From positions 310,001 through 374,000 of the forward strand of contig NZ_CP026103.1 in assembly GCF_002902945.1 (NCBI RefSeq): a stretch of 64,000 nt of DNA. The letters are read 5' to 3'. Position numbers and translations under genes: made by a program. Below, piece after piece: positions 25,355-35,134 of this stretch (position 1 is its first letter; every line of letters begins with the position of its first letter). The DNA comes from Paraburkholderia caribensis (GTDB taxonomy: Bacteria > Pseudomonadota > Gammaproteobacteria > Burkholderiales > Burkholderiaceae). The notes beneath the pieces were generated by a model that saw only the letters and a list, made by a program, of their open reading frames with translations, did not search any database and was not told where the DNA came from.

Positions 25355-26797
25355 CTAGGGCTTGTAACCGTCCGTCAGCGTGTTCATGAACGCGATGATG
25401 TCCTGGATCTCATCGTCGGTCATAGCGGGCTTTTCGCCCAGTTTGCGGTCAAACGGCGCGTCGGCGACGTCGATATTCGCGTGGTACTTCTCGGGCAGAT
25501 CATCGTACTTTTCCGGCTTGCCTGCTGCATCGAGCGGATAGATCTTTTCGGGACTCGTATTGCGCAGGTTATAGAAGTCCATCACCTGCTTCAGGTCGTG
25601 ATAGACGCCGTTGTGGAAAAAGGTGTGCCGCGTGGCGACGTTGCGCAAGGTCGGCGTCAGGAACATGCCACAGTACTGCGTGAGCGTCGCGGCGTCGGCG
25701 CGGAAAGGACCGCATACGCCCATGTCGTAGAAATTCCGGTCCTTGTTGATGGCCAGATTGCGATTGCGCGGCACGCCCAGTGCCTCGTATTGCGTGTCGG
25801 TGAAAAGCGGCGGCAAATGGTCGGCCGTCGGCTTGCTCAGATGGCATCCTGCACAGTTGGCCTTGTCAGGATCGTTGAACAGACGCAAGCCGCGCAGCTC
25901 CGCTTGTGTCAGACGGGCCTTGCCCTGGAGCCAGTAGTCGTACTTGCTCGTGAAGCGATGAAAGGATGGGTCTTCGAACTCGTAGCGTCCCACCGCGAAC
26001 ATCGCTTCATCGACGAGCAGATCGGGCTGGTTGATGACCCCGTCGCCGAACAGCTGCTTGAACTGGTCGAGATACTTCGCATTCAGCAGCTTGTGCACGA
26101 CCTCGCCCGTGCTCTTGTTGGCCATTTCGACGGGATTCAGCATCGGGCCGATTGCCTGATCCTGCAATGTGCTCGCGCGGCCGTCCCAGAACAGGCCGCC
26201 CTGCGGGACGAGCGCGGGTGCCGCGGGCGCAACGCCTGCCGTTTTCACCGCGCGTTGCGTGCCGCCTGCTGCCGTGGCCAATTGATCGAGCGTGACGGGC
26301 GCGGCGTCCATGTCGTTCTGGTCCGGGCCAATCGAGAACGGCGCCTGGCGGTACAGGTAAGCAAGCGACGGCGGCGGCCGGTAGCCCGCGTCGGTCAGAT
26401 GCGGACCGCCGAGCTGCACGGACAGGTCGTTCGGCGGCCCGTACGCACGCTCGGGGCTGTGGCACGACGCGCATGATTGCTTGCCCGACGCCGAAAGCGA
26501 CGGGTCATTGAAAATCTGCTTGCCGAGCAGGGCAACCGCGCTCAACGGCTGGCTCGGTGGCACGTGTAACGCGACTGGCTGCGGATTCGCGCCGGTGATG
26601 TCTTCGACGATGGCGCCGATCGCAACAGGCATCCGCTCCGGATAGATTGCCGCATAAGCGATAAAGGCGGCGCAGCCGGCCGCAATGACGGCGACGGCCC
26701 AGCCGAGCGCTCGCAGAAGCTGTCGTCTGGCGCTGGCTGGGCGCGAGGGCTCGCCGGCAGGCAGTGAGGGCGGCAAGGCGGAGTTTGGAGAGCTCAT
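25355..26797 (-). CDS. Di-haem cytochrome c peroxidase family protein
   Basis: A 480-residue protein with an N-terminal membrane anchor (LGWAVAVIAAGCAAFIAYAAI) and two c-type haem sites, CASCH and CAGCH, the hallmark of bacterial di-haem peroxidases. Such proteins reduce hydrogen peroxide, or act as MauG-like oxidases, in the periplasm using cytochrome c electrons. It is longer than the classical 320-350-residue CcpA by the anchor and by insertions. The ATG at 26797 (MSSPNSALPP) is preferred over the GTG at 26842 because that GTG sits inside a terminator-like hairpin. It lies downstream of the phospholipase-type lipoprotein gene. Confidence 0.9.
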   Translation of the reverse strand: MSSPNSALPPSLPAGEPSRPASARRQLLRALGWAVAVIAAGCAAFIAYAAIYPERMPVAIGAIVEDITGANPQPVALHVPPSQPLSAVALLGKQIFNDPSLSASGKQSCASCHSPERAYGPPNDLSVQLGGPHLTDAGYRPPPSLAYLYRQAPFSIGPDQNDMDAAPVTLDQLATAAGGTQRAVKTAGVAPAAPALVPQGGLFWDGRASTLQDQAIGPMLNPVEMANKSTGEVVHKLLNAKYLDQFKQLFGDGVINQPDLLVDEAMFAVGRYEFEDPSFHRFTSKYDYWLQGKARLTQAELRGLRLFNDPDKANCAGCHLSKPTADHLPPLFTDTQYEALGVPRNRNLAINKDRNFYDMGVCGPFRADAATLTQYCGMFLTPTLRNVATRHTFFHNGVYHDLKQVMDFYNLRNTSPEKIYPLDAAGKPEKYDDLPEKYHANIDVADAPFDRKLGEKPAMTDDEIQDIIAFMNTLTDGYKP

Positions 26798-26829
26798 GGC
26801 GATGATGGCAAAAATGATCCGGAAAAGAC

Positions 26830-26861
26830 GTCGAGCCAGCACGTTGCCGCGCTGGCTCGAC
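26830..26861 (-). terminator. Intrinsic terminator after the phospholipase C gene
   Basis: Read on the minus strand, GTCGAGCCAGC and GCTGGCTCGAC make a perfect 11-base stem around a ten-base loop, followed by GTCTTTTCC. It lies 80 bases past the stop of the phosphoesterase gene and 33 bases before the peroxidase ATG, so the two are probably separate transcription units. Confidence 0.7.
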
Positions 26862-26941
26862 CCACTTCGAGTTATCTGGCGTCCCGCTGCAATGGCGCCG
26901 TTATCCGGCCATATGTGAAACGGGGCGGGACGCGCGTCGGC

Positions 26942-28774
26942 TTAGTTGGTCGCCGGTGCAGCGGCGAGCTTCGTACCAACGGTCGGGTCGAGGAAGACGG
27001 CCGGGTTGTTGCCCGCGCCGGTCAGGTTCAGCATGCTGCGGATATCGCCCGCCGTTGCGTCGAACGAACCCGCGCCGAGGCGCTTGCCGCTGAGCCAGTT
27101 GTCTTCGATGAACTTGACGACGGACGCCTGCGTGATTGGCGTGTGGTCGACGTAGTTCTGTTTTGCCCACGGCGAAACCACGAGGAACGGCGTGCGCGTA
27201 CCCGGACCGCAACGGCCGTTGACCACACCGCCGTTGATGCCGAGCGGCTGCGTCGCGCCCGCGCTGGTGCACTGGCCCTGGCCCGACAGCTGGTCGGCGC
27301 CCGTGAAGGTCGCCGTCCCGACGTGGGTGACGAGCGTGGTATCGAACGACGAGCTCTTGATGGTCGGCACGACGTGGTCGTACCAACCGTCGGAGTCGTC
27401 GTAGGCGATCACGACGAGCGTGTTCTTCCAGTCAGGCTGCTGCTGCAGGAAGTTCGTGACCTTCACGACGAATGCCTGCTCGTCGAGCGGGTCCGAATTG
27501 CCCGGATGGCCGTCGCCGATTGCCGGTGCCTTCAGGAAGCTGACCGACGGGAAGTTGCCCGCCTGCACAGCCGCGAAGAAGTCATCGCTGTCGTATTGGT
27601 GGTGAACCGGCGTGGCCGTGTTGTCGAGCGTCGGCTCGGTGTAGCCGATCATCGCCATCGAGCTCGGACGCTGGTGGGTCGGATTGGCCGTCGACGGGTA
27701 GTACTGGAACCACGCGTGGTGCTGGACATAGTCGACCGGCGCGCTGCCAAGCACGTCCGACCACGTCGAGCGCTGGCAGCCCGTCGTACCGTTCGCGTTG
27801 ACGGTCTGCAGGTTGAAGCCGCCCATGAATCCGCCCCACGTGATGTTCGCAGCGTTGAGCAGATCGCCGATGTTCTTGCCGCCCATCATGCCCGTCGGGC
27901 CGGAAGTCGCGGTTTGCGCGGCGGCCGTGCAGGTGTCGGTGGTCGGGTCGAGGTCGCCGATCATCGTGACGCCTCCCTGTCCGTCAGGAATCGCGTTGTT
28001 GCTGGTCGTGACGGTCGGGTTCTTCGGATTCGGCGTGAGCGTCAAGCCCTGATTCTGGCCCGAGATCACTTCGATGGCGCCCGGTGTCGACGGACCAAAC
28101 GTGTCCGTCCACGCGTTGTCGTTCATCGCGAAGTTCTGTGCGAGGTTCCAGTACGCGGTGACCGTGTTGCCGTCGAAGTAGCCGAGCACCTGCGCCGATG
28201 AACCAAACTGGCCTGTGCTGCCGGCAATGATCGAACTGGCCGACGTGAAGAGCGGGAACGCGTCCATATTCAGGTTGTCGTCGGCAAGCTGTTCGGGCGC
28301 ATAGCTGTGATTCTGGCTCTTCGTGTTTGCCTGGGAACGGTCGAGGCGGAACGGCTGCGCGGTGGTCGTGGTCAGCGCGGCGCCCAGTGTCGGCGGCGTG
28401 GTCGTCTGGCCGTTCACCGTCGCGGCGACGATGTTGGGCGAAGTCGCCTGCGCGTTCGGGTTAGCCGAGCCCGTCAGCCCAGCGGCGGCGAGCGTTGCGA
28501 TATCCGTTTGCGTGCCGGACGCTGCCGTGAACGCCGGCTCGCCCGCCACGTTCTTTGCGCTCGGATAGGTGGCGAAATAGTGGTCGAAGGAGACGTTCTC
28601 GCCGAAGATCACAACGAGGTGCTTGATGGGCGTCGCGGTCGCCAGGGCGTTTTGCGCAGAAACGGCGGGCGGCGTCGACGTCGTCGTGTTGCTGTGCGAA
28701 CTGCTGCCGCACGCGGCGATGGTCAACAGCGCCGCGACAGCGATCGCGCTGGGGAGTATTTTTCTGTAAAGCAT
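26942..28774 (-). CDS. Phospholipase C / acid phosphatase family lipoprotein
   Basis: A 610-residue secreted phosphoesterase. The N-terminus is a lipoprotein signal (ALLTIAACGSSS, lipobox cysteine near residue 22), so the protein is probably membrane-tethered. The family's metal-site motif is visible as FGENVSFDHYFATYP near residue 60, and the distal metal residues in AYDDSDGWYDHVVP. This arrangement is that of the phospholipase C/AcpA group, which cleaves phospholipids or phosphomonoesters outside the cytoplasm. It carries no twin-arginine signal, unlike classical PlcH/PlcN. The middle is rich in Thr, Ala and Asn. Confidence 0.9.
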   Translation of the reverse strand: MLYRKILPSAIAVAALLTIAACGSSSHSNTTTSTPPAVSAQNALATATPIKHLVVIFGENVSFDHYFATYPSAKNVAGEPAFTAASGTQTDIATLAAAGLTGSANPNAQATSPNIVAATVNGQTTTPPTLGAALTTTTAQPFRLDRSQANTKSQNHSYAPEQLADDNLNMDAFPLFTSASSIIAGSTGQFGSSAQVLGYFDGNTVTAYWNLAQNFAMNDNAWTDTFGPSTPGAIEVISGQNQGLTLTPNPKNPTVTTSNNAIPDGQGGVTMIGDLDPTTDTCTAAAQTATSGPTGMMGGKNIGDLLNAANITWGGFMGGFNLQTVNANGTTGCQRSTWSDVLGSAPVDYVQHHAWFQYYPSTANPTHQRPSSMAMIGYTEPTLDNTATPVHHQYDSDDFFAAVQAGNFPSVSFLKAPAIGDGHPGNSDPLDEQAFVVKVTNFLQQQPDWKNTLVVIAYDDSDGWYDHVVPTIKSSSFDTTLVTHVGTATFTGADQLSGQGQCTSAGATQPLGINGGVVNGRCGPGTRTPFLVVSPWAKQNYVDHTPITQASVVKFIEDNWLSGKRLGAGSFDATAGDIRSMLNLTGAGNNPAVFLDPTVGTKLAAAPATN

Positions 28775-29379
28775 TTCTCGGGGGGCTCCAGATTGCCGTT
28801 CAGCGCTCCGTTATGCGTGGAGTTGCTGGGTTTTTTTAGGTGGAATTGCAAGCTCACTTCAAGATGGAGGAGAAGCAACGGCATTGAATCATTCCCATAT
28901 TGCGTAATCGAGAAACATTCCTTACCGGCCTATTACATACGTTTGCATTGCTATTGCTTTCGTTCTTATTCGGCGTGAAGCGCAGCGTATAGCCGGATAC
29001 GGCCGCGGCCCTGGTTGAACCCGAGCTTTGGCTATTGATTTGCAGTTCGCTTTTAAGTGAGATGATCGGGTTTTCCCAATTCAATGATTAGTGATCCAAA
29101 CATTCTGAAATGACGGGGCGGCGCGATTACGCCGAGTGCATTCTCAGCGCCGGCTGCTTCAAGACCTTTCGACACATTCAGTTCCATCGGCAGGGGTAGC
29201 GCGCGAGGTTGGGTCCGCCACCGGGCGTGGCCTGCCGCGTGCCTTCGCAGGGCTGTCGTTTGCAGCCGTGCTTTTCACACAGTCGTGCGAATCATCAATT
29301 AAGTATATAAAGTCGTTTGCTGAATTTAAGGGAAAACCCTAGAGTAGAGGCTTCCCGTCCCGCCGAGCAAAACGCCGTC
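28775..29379. other. Intergenic region, no gene seen
   Basis: 605 bases between divergent starts. Parts (28860-28960, 29040-29110, 29280-29340) are AT-rich compared with the window. Just upstream of the ClC gene lies a small palindrome AGGGAAAACCCT. Short frames here lack ribosome binding sites and family resemblance. It probably only holds promoters. Confidence 0.6.
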
Positions 29380-30756
29380 ATGCCGTCTCCCATCACCCTC
29401 GACCGCAAATCACTGATCCGCCTTGCCGTCGTCACCGTACTGACGGGCGTTGGCGCGGGACTCGGCGGCATGCTGCTCGCGCTGCTGCTGCACGCCGTCC
29501 AGCACGTCGCGTACGGCTACAGCCTGAATGCGATCGTCGGCGGCGAAAGCTTTTTACAAGGGGTCGATGGCGCGTCGCCCGAACGGCGCGTGATCGTCAT
29601 GGCCGTCTGCGGTCTGATCGCGGGATTCGGCTGGTGGGCCGTGCGCCGTTTCGGCCGTCCGCTCGTCAGCATCAAACAGGCGGTGAAATCGCCCGACACG
29701 CGCATGCCGATGCTCAGCACGCTCGCGCATGCGCTGCTGCAGATCGTGACGGTCGCGCTCGGCTCGCCGTTGGGCCGCGAGGTCGCGCCGCGCGAAGTCG
29801 GCTCGCTGGCGGCAGGTTGGCTGGCGCGCGTCGCTGGCCTGTCGGCGAACGAAACGCGCGTGATGATCGCCTGCGGCGCGGGCGCCGGGCTCGCCGCCGT
29901 GTACAACGTGCCGCTCGGCGGCGCGGTATTCGTGCTCGAAGTGCTGCTCGTCACATTCGATGCGACCACGGTTGCGATTGCGCTCGTGACGTCGGTGATC
30001 GCCGCTGTGGTCGCGTGGATGGGGCTTGGCGACGAGTCGCAATACGCGATTCCGTCGTTCGCGCTGAGCGGCAGCCTGATTGCGTGGTCGGTGGCGACAG
30101 GGCCAGTGTTCGGCATCGCCGCATACGCGTTCTCGCGCTTCATGGATCGTGCGCGCAATGCCGCGCCGGGTGCGGGCTGGCTGATGATTCCGCTCAACGT
30201 GCTGAACTTCGCCGTGATCGGTTTGCTCGCCGTGCACTTCCCGCAATTGCTTGGCAACGGCAAGGGCACTGCGCAGCTAGGCTTCGACGGTCAGTTGAGC
30301 ATCGGGCTCGCGGCGGCGCTCCTTGCGTTGAAGGTTGCCGTGAGCGCGAGCAGCCTGCGCGTCGGCGCGCATGGCGGTCTGCTGACGCCGGGGCTGACGG
30401 TCGGCGCGCTACTGGCCGTCGTGCTCGGCGGCGCGTGGAATCTGATCGGCGCGAGCGTGCCCGCCGGCGCGTTTGCGCTGGTCGGGGCAGCGGCGTTTCT
30501 CGCTTCGTCGATGAACATGCCGATCACCGCGATCGTTCTGGTCGCCGAGTTCACCCACCTTGGCCACGACATGCTGTTCCCGGTGGTGTTCGCGGTTGCC
30601 GGCTCAGTTGGCGCGAGCCGCGTGTGCGCGATGCTGGCGAGCCGCGCGAGCGCCGGGGCGACGGCTATGCCGACGCATATGGCGGCAAGCGTGACGGCGA
30701 ATGCGGCGCAAGAGCGGCCCGCTGCGATGAAGCTGTTGCCCGTCACGCACAAGTGA
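29380..30756 (+). CDS. ClC-family chloride channel or antiporter
   Basis: A 458-residue polytopic inner-membrane protein of the ClC family. The selectivity segments appear as GSPLGREVAPREVGS (equivalent to the GREGP filter, including the external gating glutamate of GRE) and GAHGGLLTPGLTVGALL (equivalent to GxFxP), with GKGTAQLGFDGQ also typical. ClC proteins conduct chloride or exchange it for protons, or fluoride in some subfamilies. The divergence of both filter motifs from GREGP and GxFxP suggests it is not an EcClC1-like exchanger. The ATG at 29380 (MPSPITLDRK) is chosen; the frame opens 21 codons earlier. Confidence 0.92.
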   Translation: MPSPITLDRKSLIRLAVVTVLTGVGAGLGGMLLALLLHAVQHVAYGYSLNAIVGGESFLQGVDGASPERRVIVMAVCGLIAGFGWWAVRRFGRPLVSIKQAVKSPDTRMPMLSTLAHALLQIVTVALGSPLGREVAPREVGSLAAGWLARVAGLSANETRVMIACGAGAGLAAVYNVPLGGAVFVLEVLLVTFDATTVAIALVTSVIAAVVAWMGLGDESQYAIPSFALSGSLIAWSVATGPVFGIAAYAFSRFMDRARNAAPGAGWLMIPLNVLNFAVIGLLAVHFPQLLGNGKGTAQLGFDGQLSIGLAAALLALKVAVSASSLRVGAHGGLLTPGLTVGALLAVVLGGAWNLIGASVPAGAFALVGAAAFLASSMNMPITAIVLVAEFTHLGHDMLFPVVFAVAGSVGASRVCAMLASRASAGATAMPTHMAASVTANAAQERPAAMKLLPVTHK

Positions 30757-30800
30757 AGATCGAACGGCGCATCACGTGAGGCAAGCGGATGCGCCGCGAT

Positions 30801-32534
30801 TCAGAAGGTCGCCCAATCGGTTTCGGCGCGGCTCGCGGCCGTTTTTTCGGCATTCGGCAACTGGGCGGCGAGCGGTTTTGCAGAAGCAGCGTCCGTCGTT
30901 TTCCTGGGTGCGGCCACGGCGGCACGCGCGACGGCTCGCGAAGGAGTCGGCGCAGCGTGCATTGCGTTTGCGTGCTGCCCGCCCGGCAACCTGAACACCG
31001 ACACCAGTTCACGCAGCGTCGCCGCCTGCGACGCCATCGACTGCGTCGCCGCCGAAGCCTGCTCGACGAGTGCCGCATTCTGCTGCGTCACCTCGTCCAT
31101 CTGCGAGATAGCGACATTGACCTGCTCGATGCCGCGATGCTGCTCGCCGGACGCCGCGCTGATCTCGCCCATCAGATCGGACACCTGGCGCACCGACTGC
31201 ACGATTTCGCCCATCGTGCGGCCCGCCTCGTCGACGAGCGCGGTGCCGCTGTTCACGCGGCTCACCGATTCCCCGATCAGATCCTTGATCTCCTTCGCCG
31301 CCGCGGCGCTGCGCTGTGCGAGCGTGCGCACCTCGCCCGCGACGACCGCGAAGCCGCGTCCCTGTTCGCCCGCGCGTGCCGCTTCGACGGCCGCGTTAAG
31401 CGCAAGGATGTTGGTCTGAAACGCGATCCCTTCGATCACCGAGATGATCTGCGCCACCTGCTGCGAACTGGTCGAGATGCCGTGCATCGTATCGACCACG
31501 CGGCTCACGACCTCGCCGCCGCGCGCCGCCGTTTCCGACGCGCGCGCCGCCAGCGCATTGCCCTGGGTGGCGTTCTCCGCGTTCTGCCTGACGGTCGCCG
31601 TCAGCTCTTCCATGCTAGCGGCCGTTTCTTCTAGCGATGCGGCCTGTTCTTCCGTGCGCTGGCTCAGATCGGCGTTGCCCGCGGCGATTTGCGACGAGCC
31701 CGCTGCGATGCTTTCGCTGCTCGAACGCACGCGGCTGACCGTATCCTGCAGACGTTCGTTCATGTGGCGCAGCGCGCCGAGCAATTGGCTCAGTTCGTCC
31801 GTGCCATCGATGGCGATCGCCGCAGTCAGATCGCCGCGCGCGACGGTCTCGGCTACCTCGACGGAACCGCGCAGCGGCCCGATGATCGAGCGCGTGGTGA
31901 CGACGGCGATGAACGCGCCCGCAAGCAACGCAAGCGCCGACAGCACGACGGTCCAGATGCGCGCACTGTGGAAGGCATCTCCCGCTTTCGCGACTTCCTC
32001 GACCGAGCCCTGATGGTTCAGCTTGATGTCGCTGTCGATCTGATCGAGCGTCGCCGTGAAGCGCGTCGACGCTTCGCCCGCCGCGACTTGCCGCGCTTCG
32101 GCCGCACTCGCTTCGCCCGCGTCGATCAGCTTTTCGATTTTCTGGTCGACTTCGAGATAGCTGGCCCACGACGACTTGATGCTGTCGTACAGCTGCTGTT
32201 CTTCGGGCGACGAGATCAGCGTCGAATAGGCGTTCAACGACTGCGCGAAAGCAGTCACGGCATCCGCGTGCTGAGCGCGCGTGGTGCGAATCTGGTCTGC
32301 GTCGGTGCTCAGCAATTCACGCAGCGACAGGCGGCGCACGTCGTCGGCATGACCGCGCATGGTGCCGAGCGTTTCGACGCTGGGCAGCCAGTCACTGCCG
32401 ATACGATGCGTGCCCTCGTAGATGCGCGACGATTGCAGCAGGCCGACGCCGCCGACCGCGCAAAGCAGAAGCAGAACGATTGCAAAGCCCGCGCCGAGAC
32501 GCGGACCAATCTTGAGAGTGTGGAGAAACGTCAT
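30801..32534 (-). CDS. Methyl-accepting chemotaxis protein
   Basis: A 577-residue chemoreceptor. TM1 is at about residues 10-30, a four-helix-bundle periplasmic sensor covers about 31-185, TM2 lies near 187-207, a HAMP domain follows, and the cytoplasmic signalling hairpin tip is seen as IAFQTNILALNAAVEAARAG and GFAVVAGEVR. The extreme C-terminus ends DWATF, resembling the NWETF pentapeptide that tethers CheR and CheB in enterobacterial receptors. The sensed ligand is unknown. No che genes are near, so it feeds a chemotaxis system encoded elsewhere. Confidence 0.95.
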   Translation of the reverse strand: MTFLHTLKIGPRLGAGFAIVLLLLCAVGGVGLLQSSRIYEGTHRIGSDWLPSVETLGTMRGHADDVRRLSLRELLSTDADQIRTTRAQHADAVTAFAQSLNAYSTLISSPEEQQLYDSIKSSWASYLEVDQKIEKLIDAGEASAAEARQVAAGEASTRFTATLDQIDSDIKLNHQGSVEEVAKAGDAFHSARIWTVVLSALALLAGAFIAVVTTRSIIGPLRGSVEVAETVARGDLTAAIAIDGTDELSQLLGALRHMNERLQDTVSRVRSSSESIAAGSSQIAAGNADLSQRTEEQAASLEETAASMEELTATVRQNAENATQGNALAARASETAARGGEVVSRVVDTMHGISTSSQQVAQIISVIEGIAFQTNILALNAAVEAARAGEQGRGFAVVAGEVRTLAQRSAAAAKEIKDLIGESVSRVNSGTALVDEAGRTMGEIVQSVRQVSDLMGEISAASGEQHRGIEQVNVAISQMDEVTQQNAALVEQASAATQSMASQAATLRELVSVFRLPGGQHANAMHAAPTPSRAVARAAVAAPRKTTDAASAKPLAAQLPNAEKTAASRAETDWATF

Positions 32535-32698
32535 TGCCCATTGAGATGAAGAGACGAACACGTTCTCTTAACGTCAAAGTGGTATGCGTTCTACAATTTA
32601 GTTTCAAATATGACGAATGGCCGACGGCGGCGCTACTGCGGCATTACGGCGAGGCCGTGCATGAAAGCTTGCGGAGGCAACGTTCGGGCAGCGTGTCG

Positions 32699-33631
32699 TC
32701 AGGCATCGGTCGACGTATTGCCGGGTGCGAACATCGACATCCTTCGCAAGATCCATTCGAGCAATTCATTCGCCGCTGCCGCGAGAGGCCGTCCCGACTT
32801 CACGAGCAAGCGCGCCTTCGCGCCCTGAAACAACGGATGATCGATCGGCACGATGGCGAGTTCTTCCGCCACCAGTTCGCGATACGCAGCGAACTCGCCG
32901 ATCAGCGTGACGCCGTCGCCATGCGCGATGAAGCGCTTGAGCGCGGTCAGCGAATTGCTGGTGAGCGTCGCGCGGATCTCGATGTTCTCCGCGAACTCCA
33001 GCATTTTCGCGGCGTGGCCGATGCCGAAGGTGGCGGGCATCAGCGCGAGCGGCCATTCCAGCAGGTCCTTCACGCTGGCGGACGTGCCGCGCAACGCCAG
33101 CGGATGATCGCGTCTGACCAGCAAAACGACGGGCTGCGCCGAACTCGCGCGGTACTCGATGCGCGGATGCGGCGGCGGATTGTACGCAAGCCCGATATGC
33201 GCGCGGCTTTCGGCGACCTGGTTGAGCAGATCGTCGACGGCGAGACTTTCGATATTGATATCGAGCTGCGGATACTTCGCGCAAAACGGCGCGATCACTT
33301 CCTCGATCAGCGGATCGACATAGCCCTCGCTAACGGCCAGTTGCACCTGGCCTTGCTGAAGCCCCTTCAGCAAATGCAGCTGGTCTTCGAGCTTTTCCTG
33401 CTGCGAACGGTAGCCACGCCAGAACTCGAGCAGATGCATGGCGGCCTCGGTCGGCTTGACGCCGCGCGCCTCGCGCTCGAACAGCGTCGTATCGAGTTCC
33501 TCTTCGAGCAGTCTGATCTGGCGCGTAATCACGGAAGGCGACGTGTTCAGGCTGTCCGCCGCGCCGCGAATCGTGCCGTGCGAGAGCACCTCGTGAAAGT
33601 AGCGCAGCCGTTGCTGATTGATTTCGCGCAT
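32699..33631 (-). CDS. LysR-family transcriptional regulator
   Basis: A 310-residue LysR protein starting MREINQQRLRYFHEVLSHGTIRGAADSLNTSPSVITRQI, the usual N-terminal helix-turn-helix, with a periplasmic-binding-protein-like effector domain after about residue 90. It is divergent from the ACS transporter and M81 metallopeptidase genes across 146 bases containing a LysR-type palindrome, so it most likely regulates them in response to a transported compound. The frame extends to 33679 without homology, so the ATG at 33631 is used. Confidence 0.92.
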   Translation of the reverse strand: MREINQQRLRYFHEVLSHGTIRGAADSLNTSPSVITRQIRLLEEELDTTLFEREARGVKPTEAAMHLLEFWRGYRSQQEKLEDQLHLLKGLQQGQVQLAVSEGYVDPLIEEVIAPFCAKYPQLDINIESLAVDDLLNQVAESRAHIGLAYNPPPHPRIEYRASSAQPVVLLVRRDHPLALRGTSASVKDLLEWPLALMPATFGIGHAAKMLEFAENIEIRATLTSNSLTALKRFIAHGDGVTLIGEFAAYRELVAEELAIVPIDHPLFQGAKARLLVKSGRPLAAAANELLEWILRRMSMFAPGNTSTDA

Positions 33632-33662
33632 GTCGGCGGTCTCCAGAGCGTTAATGGGCTGT

Positions 33663-33681
33663 CGTTGCCTTGCAAGCAACG
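33663..33681. promoter_or_regulatory. LysR-type T-N11-A palindrome
   Basis: CGTTGCCTTGCAAGCAACG is a palindrome of six-base arms around seven bases and contains T-N11-A (TTGC...GCAA), the LysR box. It lies 32 bases before the LysR start and about 97 bases before the divergent transporter start, a usual position for such an activator site. Function is inferred. Confidence 0.6.
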
Positions 33682-33777
33682 AAGTGTGAACTTAGTTGCT
33701 CTTGCTCGCGCATTTTTACCCCGACACCATGCTGGAACGCAAGCACGGAATCCAAACCCGACATACCGGAGACGAAC

Positions 33778-35106
33778 ATGACAGCACGACAGACCCTGCG
33801 GGAGAGCGACGCGGCTCGCGCCCTCTACAACCGGCTCAACTGGCGGTTGCTGCCGTTTCTTCTCGCCTGCTACATGTTTGCGTATCTGGACCGCGTGAAT
33901 GTCGGCTTCGCCAAGTTCCAGATGCAGAGCGACCTCGGTTTCTCGGATGCGGCATATGGCGTCGGCGCGGGCATCTTCTTTCTGGGTTATGTGCTGTTCG
34001 AATTGCCGAGCAATCTGCTGCTGCCGAAAATCGGCGCACGCAAGACGTTCAGCCGCATTCTCGTGCTATGGGGCATCACGTCGGCGTGCATGCTGTTCGT
34101 GCGCAACGTGCCGATGTTCTACGGCATGCGCTTTCTGCTGGGCATTTTCGAAGCGGGCTTCGCGCCGGGCATGATCTATTACCTGTCGTGCTGGTACGGG
34201 CCGACGCGCATGGCGCGCGCCATCGCGATCGTGTTTCTCGCCGGGCCGCTGGGCGGGATCGTCGGCGGGCCGTTGTCGGCGTGGCTGATTTCGGCGCTCT
34301 CGGGTGTCCATGGGCTGGCGGGCTGGCAGTGGATGTTTCTCGTCGAAGGCCTGCCGTGCATCGTGCTAGGCGTGCTCACGCTGTTCGTGCTGTCGAACCG
34401 TCCCGCCGACGCGCGCTGGCTGAGCGCAGATGAAAAGCAGTTGCTGGAAAGCGAAACGGGCGTGGCGCACGCGCACAACCACTCGTTCAAGGCCGTGGCG
34501 CGCGATCCGCGCGTCTATCTGCTGGCCTTCGCGTACTTCTCGATCATTTTCCCGATCTACGCGATCAGCTTCTGGCTGCCGACGCTGATCAAGGAGCAGG
34601 GCGTGAGCGACACGCTGCGTCTTGGCTGGTATGTCGCGATTCCGTATGTCGCGGCGGGGATCGGCATGTACGTCGCGGGACGCAGTTCGGACCGTTCGGG
34701 CGAGCGGCGTCTGCACTGCGCGTTGCCTGCTCTGATTGGCGCGTTGTTGCTGATCGCATCGATTTTCACGCAAGGGCACCTGTTCGCGACGCTCGCACTG
34801 CTGACGGCGGCGACGGCGATGATGTGGATGGCCTACACGGTGTTCTGGGCAATGCCTGCCGAATACATCAAAGGCCCGGCGGCGGCGGGCGGCATTGCGC
34901 TGATCAATACGATCGGATTGTCGGGCGGTTTCTGGGGGCCGGCGGCAATCGGCTGGGCGCGCACGGCGACGGGCAATTCGCAACTCGCGCTGATCGTGAT
35001 GGCGGTCATGCCGGTGATCGCAGGTCTGCTGATTCTCGCCAACCGGTCGACGCGCAAGCCCGTTCATGAAGCGGCCGAGTTGACGCTGAGCCCCGAATCG
35101 AACTGA
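33778..35106 (+). CDS. MFS transporter, ACS family
   Basis: A 442-residue, 12-helix transporter of the anion:cation symporter family. The diagnostic TM1 loop is AYLDRVNVGFAKFQM, followed by PSNLLLPKIGARKTFSRI. A GGAG site precedes the ATG at 33778. It is followed 28 bases later by an M81 metallopeptidase gene, so the pair probably imports and hydrolyses one compound, such as a peptide-like or amide-containing organic acid. The 1-1083 transporter at the window start is a paralogue of the same family. Confidence 0.94.
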   Translation: MTARQTLRESDAARALYNRLNWRLLPFLLACYMFAYLDRVNVGFAKFQMQSDLGFSDAAYGVGAGIFFLGYVLFELPSNLLLPKIGARKTFSRILVLWGITSACMLFVRNVPMFYGMRFLLGIFEAGFAPGMIYYLSCWYGPTRMARAIAIVFLAGPLGGIVGGPLSAWLISALSGVHGLAGWQWMFLVEGLPCIVLGVLTLFVLSNRPADARWLSADEKQLLESETGVAHAHNHSFKAVARDPRVYLLAFAYFSIIFPIYAISFWLPTLIKEQGVSDTLRLGWYVAIPYVAAGIGMYVAGRSSDRSGERRLHCALPALIGALLLIASIFTQGHLFATLALLTAATAMMWMAYTVFWAMPAEYIKGPAAAGGIALINTIGLSGGFWGPAAIGWARTATGNSQLALIVMAVMPVIAGLLILANRSTRKPVHEAAELTLSPESN

Positions 35107-35134
35107 GTTCGCTGAACAAGAGGATGAAAGAGTC

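Noticed and set aside
26915..28201. 428-codon open frame on the plus strand
   Set aside because: It is antisense to the phospholipase C-type gene and gives an Arg/Val-rich protein without motifs.
28854..29084. 76-codon minus-strand frame upstream of the ClC gene
   Set aside because: Composition is atypical, there is no start signal, and no family is recognisable.
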